In this document: piece after piece, positions 6,659 through 11,391 of the stretch | Numbering within the stretch: the stretch's first letter is position 1 | Layout of the letters: every line of letters begins with the position of its first letter | Assembly: GCA_003232155.1 (NCBI GenBank) | Contig: QILY01000318.1 | Location: 1 to 11,391 of the forward strand | Direction of reading: 5' to 3' | Source: Maribacter sp. | Lineage (GTDB): Bacteria > Bacteroidota > Bacteroidia > Flavobacteriales > Flavobacteriaceae | DNA length: 11,391 nucleotides | Program-made: the position numbers and the translations under genes | The notes under the pieces: generated by a model | The model's input: only the letters and a program-made list of their open reading frames with translations | What the model was told of the DNA's origin: nothing | Databases searched by the model: none

Positions 6659-7624
6659 TTATTTTCCAAAACACGCAATAATCTGCAATGCTACATTTAA
6701 AGCTAGTGTTCCTTGTTTTAATGTAACCACTGGTATGGTATCGTTATTTATCGCATCGGCAAAAGTTTCCAACTCATCTAAAATGGCATTGTTTTCTTCA
6801 ATATCAGGGTTTTCAAAATAGATTTGCTTCTTAAACCCTTCCGCATTCTGTAATATCATATCAAAATCACCAGGATTTTCAGGGGCATCTTTCATTCTAA
6901 CCACTTCAACCTGTTTTTCTAAAAAATCTACTGAAATATAGGCGTCGCGTTGAAAAAAACGTGATTTTCGCATATTTTTTAAAGAGATTCTACTTGCTGT
7001 GAGGTTTGCTACGCATCCGTTTTCAAATTCTATTCGTGCATTGGCAATATCAGGTGAATTACTAATGACGGATACCCCGCTTGCATTTATTTGTTTTACT
7101 TCAGAGTTTACCACACTTAATATCGCATCAATATCATGAATCATTAAATCAAGAACTACTGGAACATCTGTACCGCGAGGATTAAACTCAGCCAGTCTGT
7201 GGGTTTCAATAAACATTGGATTCAGAATATCGTTCTTTACAGCAATAAATGCCGGATTAAATCGCTCAACATGGCCCACTTGACCTTTTACGTTGAATTC
7301 TTGTTCTAAAGAAAGCAACTCTTCGGCCTCTTCTAATGTATTTGTTATAGGTTTTTCTATAAATATATGCTTTCCTTTTTCAATGGCGCGTTTAGCGCAA
7401 TCATAGTGAGAAAGGGTAGGGGTAACAATATCTACGACATCGACGGTATCAATAAGCGTATTTATATTGTCAATATATGTATACCCAAATTCATCGGCGA
7501 CTTTTTTACCATGTATTGCATCTGGGTCATAAAAACCCACCAATTCATATTTTTTGGATTCATTGAGTAAGCGAAGATGTATTTTTCCAAGGTGTCCTGC
7601 TCCTAACACGCCAACTTTGAGCAT
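6659..7624 (-). CDS. Gfo/Idh/MocA family NAD(P)-dependent oxidoreductase
   Basis: A 321-residue cytoplasmic dehydrogenase of the glucose-fructose oxidoreductase / inositol dehydrogenase superfamily. The N-terminal Rossmann fold begins LKVGVLGAGHLGKIH (GAGHLG at 8-13), with an acidic Asp33 after beta-2. The family signature FIEKPITNT contains the catalytic-type Lys91 of EKP (90-92), followed by GHVERFNPAF, where the substrate domain begins. LDLMIHDIDAIL (His in the active-site region) and the C-terminal beta-sheet domain follow. The substrate, probably a sugar or cyclitol derivative, cannot be assigned. It is the first minus-strand gene from a divergent intergenic region shared with the NTF2-like gene, and a possible -7 box lies 17 bases before its ATG. 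Confidence 0.93.
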   Translation of the reverse strand: MLKVGVLGAGHLGKIHLRLLNESKKYELVGFYDPDAIHGKKVADEFGYTYIDNINTLIDTVDVVDIVTPTLSHYDCAKRAIEKGKHIFIEKPITNTLEEAEELLSLEQEFNVKGQVGHVERFNPAFIAVKNDILNPMFIETHRLAEFNPRGTDVPVVLDLMIHDIDAILSVVNSEVKQINASGVSVISNSPDIANARIEFENGCVANLTASRISLKNMRKSRFFQRDAYISVDFLEKQVEVVRMKDAPENPGDFDMILQNAEGFKKQIYFENPDIEENNAILDELETFADAINNDTIPVVTLKQGTLALNVALQIIACFGK

Positions 7625-7641
7625 ATGTTTTATATTTTTAT

Positions 7642-7649
7642 CAAAAATA
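7642..7649 (-). promoter_or_regulatory. Possible Bacteroidota -7 promoter box for the Gfo/Idh gene
   Basis: TATTTTTG on the minus strand fits the Bacteroidota consensus TAnnTTTG and ends 17 bases before the ATG. No TTG was seen at the expected -33 spacing, so this is a half-supported guess in an AT-rich region. Confidence 0.3.
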
Positions 7650-7714
7650 GGGAGATTTGTTTAATTACCTTGGGCATAATTTGAATTAGCTGTAAAATGA
7701 TATTTTTACTATAT

Positions 7715-7733
7715 TGAACTCAAGACGAGTTCA
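7715..7733. repeat. Solo core of the dispersed repeat, 7-bp stem hairpin
   Basis: TGAACTC-AAGAC-GAGTTCA is a perfect 7-bp inverted repeat with a 5-base loop. Its 16-base core AACTCAAGACGAGTTC (7717-7732) is identical to the cores at 9139-9154 and 9713-9728. It lies in the 169-base divergent gap between the Gfo/Idh and NTF2-like genes. Taken alone it looks like an operator; the identical copies at gene ends suggest instead that it is a partial member of the repeat family. Confidence 0.7.
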
Positions 7734-7793
7734 TTATTTGAATAGCGTACCTTCTTTAAACCATCTTTTTTTAATATTAAAAACAAAAATGTC

Positions 7794-8300
7794 ATGTATA
7801 AAATAAGTGTAATAGTCCTATTATTCTCTGTAGTAAATATAGTAGCACAAGATGCAGTGATAATGCAGAAAGAAATAGATGAAAATTTATGGAAACCCTT
7901 TAAAGAAGCTTTTGAAAACATAGATGGTGAAAAATTGAATGCACTCTATGCTGATGAAGTTATACGGGTTACACCCAATGGTATTGATACCGAAAATAAA
8001 TTTAAAATGGCCAACTTAAAACGATTTGAAGAAAATAAGACGAATGGCACCACTATTCAATTGAATTTTTGGTTTGATAGTAGGCACACTAATGCAACAA
8101 CCTCATATGAAGTAGGGTTCTATAGGCTAGATTTCATTACTAAGAAAGAAGTTGAAACTATATACGGACAGTTTCATATTGTTTTGCAAAAGGTAGATGG
8201 ATTCTGGAAAATCACTCAAGATTGGGATACCACAAAAATTAACGGAAGTTCTATAACAGCTATGGATTTTAATAAACAAACACCCCTTCAATTTAAATGA
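7794..8300 (+). CDS. Secreted NTF2-like (DUF4440/SnoaL-type) protein
   Basis: A 168-residue protein with an N-terminal Sec signal peptide (MYKISVIVLLFSVVNIVAQ, cleavage likely after Ala-Gln or nearby; no lipobox Cys), so probably periplasmic. The mature part reads like a small cone-shaped NTF2-like domain: an opening helix with KPFKEAFENIDGEKLNALYA, DEVIRVTPNG, then strands ending in FHIVLQKVDGFWKITQDWD, which is the typical last strand pair of DUF4440/SnoaL-like proteins. No catalytic residues can be assigned, and such proteins are often of unknown function. It is a single plus-strand gene, divergent from the Gfo/Idh gene and 162 bases ahead of pcm. An ATG at 7789 is out of frame and soon stops, so 7794 is preferred. 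Confidence 0.82.
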   Translation: MYKISVIVLLFSVVNIVAQDAVIMQKEIDENLWKPFKEAFENIDGEKLNALYADEVIRVTPNGIDTENKFKMANLKRFEENKTNGTTIQLNFWFDSRHTNATTSYEVGFYRLDFITKKEVETIYGQFHIVLQKVDGFWKITQDWDTTKINGSSITAMDFNKQTPLQFK

Positions 8301-8462
8301 AACATAGAACTCATCTAAAAACCGATGTTGGAATCCGATAAACTTTTTCACCTTCGCACTACCAAAACCAAGACTTTCGAATGATTAATATTACTCCTAA
8401 ATACGTGCTGTTATTTTTAAGGAAATTGCATCTGTCTTTTTTGAAATATAAAAATTGAATAG

Positions 8463-9104
8463 ATGAAAGATACCTATAAACATAGGGGCATGCGAAATAA
8501 ATTGGCCGATGTTCTCATATCAAAAGGCATTACCCATACAATGGTGCTAGATGCTATACGAACCATTCCAAGACATTTGTTTATAGATAGTAGTTTTGAG
8601 GGGCATGCCTATCAAGACAAAGCTTTTCCTATTGGAGCGGAACAAACTATCTCGCAGCCTTACACCGTTGCTTTTCAAACAGAACTTTTAGAAATAAAAC
8701 CAAATCATAAAATTTTAGAAATTGGAACGGGTAGTGGTTATCAAACGGCTGTTTTATTACAATTCAAAGCTAAAGTTTATACCATAGAACGCCAATTGGA
8801 GCTTTTTAAAAAAATTAATATTTTTTTTAAAAAAATGGGGTATAGACCAAAGAAAGTGATTTTTGGTGATGGTTATAAAGGAATGCCAGAAGAGGCTCCT
8901 TTTGATGGCGTTATTGTTACAGCCGGTGCCCCTGAGGTGCCAAAAGCACTTATGTCCCAATTGAAAATAGGAGGGCGATTAGTTATTCCTCTGGGTATTG
9001 ATGAACAAATTATGACACTATATATTAGAAAATCAGAAAAGAAGTTTGAAAAAAAAGAGTTTGGGTCTTTTCGATTTGTACCTCTATTAGAAGATAAAAA
9101 TTAG
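8463..9104 (+). CDS. pcm: Protein-L-isoaspartate O-methyltransferase
   Basis: Repairs spontaneously damaged proteins by S-adenosylmethionine-dependent methylation of L-isoaspartyl residues; cytoplasmic. Its 213 residues are usual for the family. It begins with RGMRNKLADVL and contains the signature FPIGAEQTISQPYTVA (55-70; most members have Gly where this has Glu60), the SAM motif LEIGTGSGYQTA (85-96), VYTIER, the GDG motif at 143-145, FDGVIVTAGAPEVP and GGRLVIPLG. The start is fixed by an in-frame TAG immediately before the ATG. Its stop TAG (9102-9104) lies inside one end of the dispersed repeat at 9100-9155, whose other end provides the stop of the convergent smpB gene. The 162 bases upstream contain no further gene and no clear promoter motif. 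Confidence 0.96.
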   Translation: MKDTYKHRGMRNKLADVLISKGITHTMVLDAIRTIPRHLFIDSSFEGHAYQDKAFPIGAEQTISQPYTVAFQTELLEIKPNHKILEIGTGSGYQTAVLLQFKAKVYTIERQLELFKKINIFFKKMGYRPKKVIFGDGYKGMPEEAPFDGVIVTAGAPEVPKALMSQLKIGGRLVIPLGIDEQIMTLYIRKSEKKFEKKEFGSFRFVPLLEDKN

Positions 9105-9155
9105 CAGATACCTGCCCGGCCGGCCGGCCGGAAACAAAAACTCAAGACGAGTTCA
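9100..9155. repeat. Dispersed repeat copy A joining the ends of pcm and smpB
   Basis: A 56-base element: ATTAGCAGATACCTGCC, then a 16-base perfect all-GC palindrome (9116-9131), an A-rich spacer and AACTCAAGACGAGTTCA. It aligns without gaps to 9674-9728 with 47 of 55 identities. It contains the pcm stop TAG (9102-9104) at one end and the smpB stop TGA (minus strand, 9153-9155) at the other. On the minus strand, directly after smpB, it reads AACTC-GTCTT-GAGTT followed by TTTGTTT, a weak terminator-like hairpin; the GC palindrome follows. It may act as a two-way terminator or as a 3'-end stabiliser. Confidence 0.8.
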
Positions 9156-9617
9156 GTTATTGAAATTTCTCTTGATGCGATCAAGGTCTCTCTTGTTGTC
9201 CCTATCCTTCATAGTTTCACGTTTGTCATATAGTTTTTTCCCTTTGGCCAATGCAATATTGAGTTTGGCAAGTCCGCGGTCATTCAAAAATAGGTTTAAC
9301 GCAATAATGGTAAGTCCTGAAGTGTTGACTTCCCGATGTAATTTTTTCAGTTCCCTTTTATTTAAAAGTAATTTCCTTTGCGCTTTTGGCTTGTGATTGT
9401 AATGTGAACCATGAGAATATTCTTCAATGGTCATATTTATGATAAAAAGTTCTCCTTTATTATTAAACTCACAAAAACTTTCTGAAATAGAAGCTCTACT
9501 TGAGCGTATTGATTTTATTTCGGTGCCCCCCAATACAATACCCGCAGTGTATTTGTCTAGTATTTCATATTCGAATCGAGCACGTTTATTTTTAATGTTG
9601 ACGTTTGCCTGTAGCAT
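9153..9617 (-). CDS. smpB: SsrA-binding protein SmpB
   Basis: Binds tmRNA (SsrA) and brings it to stalled ribosomes for trans-translation; cytoplasmic. Its 154 residues are normal. Family features in order are NKRARFEYEILDKYTAGIVL (10-29), GTEIKSIRSSRASISESF (32-49), ELFIINMTIEEY, HKPKAQRKLLLNKRELKKL, GLTIIALNLFLNDRGLAKLNIALAKGK, and the basic C-terminal tail (KLYDKRETMKDRDNKRD) that enters the mRNA channel. No ssrA gene is visible in the window. The gene is convergent with pcm, and its stop codon TGA is the first three bases of the repeat element read on the minus strand, so its end is defined by repeat sequence. The region upstream (9618-9673) is AT-rich. Confidence 0.97.
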   Translation of the reverse strand: MLQANVNIKNKRARFEYEILDKYTAGIVLGGTEIKSIRSSRASISESFCEFNNKGELFIINMTIEEYSHGSHYNHKPKAQRKLLLNKRELKKLHREVNTSGLTIIALNLFLNDRGLAKLNIALAKGKKLYDKRETMKDRDNKRDLDRIKRNFNN

Positions 9618-9673
9618 CTGGTAAAAATAAGGACAATAATTTTATATACAATTTGCATATATAGAAAATCATA

Positions 9674-9728
9674 ATTAGCAGGTACCTGCCTGCCGGCCAG
9701 GTAGGAAACAAAAACTCAAGACGAGTTC
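9674..9728. repeat. Dispersed repeat copy B at the end of the phosphatase gene
   Basis: A 55-base element with ATTAGCAG, the 12-base palindrome GCAGGTACCTGC, the imperfect hairpin TACCTG...CAGGTA, an A-rich spacer and AACTCAAGACGAGTTC. It is 85% identical to 9100-9155, with the last 25 bases identical. The stop codon TAG of the minus-strand phosphatase (9728-9730) overlaps its end by one base. The other end lies about 57 bases upstream of the smpB start, so the element separates the two minus-strand genes. Confidence 0.8.
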
Positions 9729-10273
9729 TATTCTGGACAGTTACAATTGAAGTAAAGTTGTTGAACAGTTATTGTTTCATTTATCATTTGAACAATAAAG
9801 AGCGTCCCGTTGTTAGTATCATCCAATGAAGCATATTTTTCTTCCCCAATCATTTTATTTACAAAATCAGGAGTGGTATTACTATGCCCGACCACTAAAA
9901 CGCTTTTGTTTAAGTTATCTATTTTAAATTGCTCTACATCCATAGCACGGGGATCATAATATTGCACATTAATATCTTTTTTAACTGATGTGGCTGCTGC
10001 AGTCATCGATGTTCTTAAGTAATCTGTACTATAAATGGCATCGAGTTCAATGTCTTTTAAAATTTCAGCCCAATGCATGGCCCTGCCCAAGCCTTTTTGG
10101 GTTAATTCGGGGTCAACATTATCAAGGTCTGTTCTGTCTTTTTCGGCATGTCGAATAAAATAGAATGTAGAAACACTAACTTCATTTGGTACGTTTTCTA
10201 TTTTTTGCTCATCTTTACATGAAGAAAAACCAAGTAATATAAATATAGCAAGTACTGTTTTTAGTTGTTTCAT
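9728..10273 (-). CDS. Histidine phosphatase superfamily lipoprotein
   Basis: A 181-residue protein with a lipoprotein signal (MKQLKTVLAIFILLGFSSCK; lipobox Cys19), so the mature protein is expected to be membrane-anchored facing the periplasm or outer membrane. The catalytic core is that of the phosphoglycerate mutase-like branch: FIRHAEK with Arg41 and the phospho-accepting His42, STDYLRTSMTA with Arg87, and VLVVGHSNTTP with His130. The small size and RHAEK pattern resemble SixA-like phosphatases, but the lipoprotein signal argues against a cytoplasmic phospho-histidine role. The substrate is unknown. It ends NCNCPE, a short Cys-containing tail whose role is unclear. Transcribed away from the PorP-like gene across a 93-base divergent gap; its stop overlaps repeat copy B. 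Confidence 0.88.
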   Translation of the reverse strand: MKQLKTVLAIFILLGFSSCKDEQKIENVPNEVSVSTFYFIRHAEKDRTDLDNVDPELTQKGLGRAMHWAEILKDIELDAIYSTDYLRTSMTAAATSVKKDINVQYYDPRAMDVEQFKIDNLNKSVLVVGHSNTTPDFVNKMIGEEKYASLDDTNNGTLFIVQMINETITVQQLYFNCNCPE

Positions 10274-10366
10274 ATGAGTAGATGGTTTTTGAAAGTTTTC
10301 GTTTTGTTCTAACTAAAAATAGTGGAAAAAAGTATATAGAACTAAAGGTTTTTCGTTTTTTTGTAT

Positions 10367-11391
10367 ATGCGTAAACAATTTGTCTTCTTTTTTATATTCA
10401 TGACCTTATCTAGGGTTATGTCTCAAGATGTTTCGCTTCCTGCAGGTTTAAGACAACATGCGCTTACTGAGTATAATTCAAGCTTATTTAACCCTACTTT
10501 TTCTTTAGATCGTAATAATCCACAGTCCATTTCATTATGGACACGCTGGCAATGGCAGAATATTGATGCTGACCCAACAACTTTGTTTTTGAACTATACT
10601 AGAAAAATTGGAAGTAATTCTGCTATTGGAGTAGGCTTTTTTCAGCATAATACAGGTGTGTTTTTCAATACAGGAGGGATAGTTAATTATGCTTACGAAA
10701 TTAAGTTTAATTCTTTAGTGAAACTTTCTTTTGGTGCCAACTTATTTGGTTTTACACAGGAGTTAGCTGATGACCGGTTTACAGTTGCCCCTATACCAGG
10801 AATTCCCCAATCAACTATTACTAATGATTTTATATTACAATTTGCACCTGGTATTAATTTATCATTTAAAAATTTATCTTTTAGTCTAGCATCTGAAAAT
10901 TTGTTTGATTATAATATTACCGATAAAGAAAGTAATACGGTTGCCTCTGATAAATTATTTATGGGTATGGTTTCCTATGATTTCCCTGCTATTGTTTCAG
11001 ATGCTACAGCTTTTTTTCGTCCATCATTATACATAAGAACCATACCAGAGCAGCAAAACCAAGTTGGTGCAAATGTATTATTTAGTACAAAAAGATATTG
11101 GGCTCAAACTGGATACAACAGTTTTTATGGTATTTCGGCCGGAGCTGGTGGAACTGTTTTCAACAGGTTTTCACTAGGAGCATTAATAGAATTCAGTACT
11201 AGTGAGGGTATAAGTGATAGAGACCCTTCATTTGAGATTATCGCTTCTTACTTTTTAAGCAATCCCTCTAAGCGTAGGGAATCTGTTAATTTTAATTTAG
11301 GTAATGAGAATACTATACTTGTTGAGGAGCAAAATACTGAAGATGAAAAAGAATCAGAAACTGTAGAAAAACCCGTTTCAGAAAAAGAATT
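10367..11391 (+). CDS. PorP/SprF-like type IX secretion family membrane protein (3' end outside window)
   Basis: An ATG at 10367-10369 opens a frame of 341 codons that runs off the right edge with no stop. The signal peptide MRKQFVFFFIFMTLSRVMSQ is followed by features of PorP/SprF proteins: NSSLFNPTFSL (38-47; like the usual INPAYAG region), SISLWTRWQWQNIDADPTTL (54-73; like the typical YRxQWxGIDGAPTT block), and then alternating beta strands with glycines up to FEIIASYFLS (289-298), consistent with an outer-membrane barrel. The canonical QQDPQF start is absent, so this is a divergent member. After the barrel an acidic, Glu/Lys-rich segment (318-341) leads out of the window, where PorP proteins usually end; a fusion domain probably follows. 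PorP/SprF proteins help anchor or secrete type IX cargo, but cargo and function here are unknown. Confidence 0.78.
   Translation, partial: MRKQFVFFFIFMTLSRVMSQDVSLPAGLRQHALTEYNSSLFNPTFSLDRNNPQSISLWTRWQWQNIDADPTTLFLNYTRKIGSNSAIGVGFFQHNTGVFFNTGGIVNYAYEIKFNSLVKLSFGANLFGFTQELADDRFTVAPIPGIPQSTITNDFILQFAPGINLSFKNLSFSLASENLFDYNITDKESNTVASDKLFMGMVSYDFPAIVSDATAFFRPSLYIRTIPEQQNQVGANVLFSTKRYWAQTGYNSFYGISAGAGGTVFNRFSLGALIEFSTSEGISDRDPSFEIIASYFLSNPSKRRESVNFNLGNENTILVEEQNTEDEKESETVEKPVSEKE

Noticed and set aside
7709..7921. A 70-codon minus-strand open frame across the divergent gap
   Set aside because: It overlaps the start and signal peptide of the NTF2-like gene on the other strand and has no recognisable features; it looks like a chance frame.
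8301..8462. 162-base gap between the NTF2-like gene and pcm
   Set aside because: No open frame, perfect hairpin, repeat copy or convincing TAnnTTTG promoter was found in it.
9622..9651. Promoter-like TTG-N19-TATTTTTA upstream of smpB
   Set aside because: The -7-like box lies only 4 bases before the ATG, its last base departs from the TAnnTTTG consensus, and the region is so AT-rich that such matches are expected by chance.
9727..9728. Considered whether smpB and the phosphatase share a tmRNA gene nearby
   Set aside because: No tRNA-like acceptor ends or tag-peptide frame are present in the gaps around smpB.

Overview
The window is AT-rich chromosomal DNA that looks like a member of the Bacteroidota, most likely Flavobacteriaceae. 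This is an inference from four things: a PorP/SprF-type protein (type IX secretion) at the right edge, weak or absent Shine-Dalgarno sequences, the flavobacterial style of several proteins (GTTAIGKT P-loop in MiaA, a K+ channel with a C-terminal zinc ribbon, a DnaQ/GIY-YIG fusion), and short GC-rich dispersed repeats of the kind common between genes in this family. There are no rRNA or tRNA genes, CRISPR arrays, transposases or phage genes. The gene content is mostly housekeeping.

Left part (1-4209, all minus strand). A truncated unknown gene is followed by a 177-bp nested inverted-repeat element (154-330). Then comes a tightly packed operon transcribed yggS (PLP homeostasis) -> DnaQ-like exonuclease with GIY-YIG domain -> voltage-gated-type K+ channel -> miaA (tRNA A37 prenylation). 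The last three genes are separated by 3 bases or overlap by 1.

Middle (4210-7624, minus strand). A 231-bp non-coding stretch with an imperfect direct repeat precedes a DUF1015 gene whose 3' end is damaged. The conserved C-terminal tail is still readable in another frame just beyond the present stop. Upstream lie a 3-hydroxybutyryl-CoA dehydrogenase and a Gfo/Idh/MocA oxidoreductase, separated from each other by a REP-like double hairpin.

Right part (7625-11391, mixed strands). A divergent intergenic region with a 19-base hairpin leads to a secreted NTF2-like protein and pcm (protein repair), both on plus. Next are smpB (trans-translation) and a lipoprotein histidine phosphatase, both on minus. 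The window ends inside a plus-strand PorP/SprF-like outer-membrane protein with an acidic C-terminal extension.

The most unusual thing here is not a protein. It is a family of about 55-bp repeats (9100-9155, 9674-9728, 154-204 inverted, with partial copies at 301-330 and 7715-7733). Their ends coincide with gene boundaries: one copy supplies the stop codons of both convergent genes pcm and smpB, another overlaps the stop of the phosphatase gene, and a third begins 2 bases before a start codon. No new multi-gene system is evident. The other points worth a second look are the frameshifted DUF1015 gene, the Tyr-to-Phe change in the GIY-YIG nuclease, and the extended PorP-like protein.
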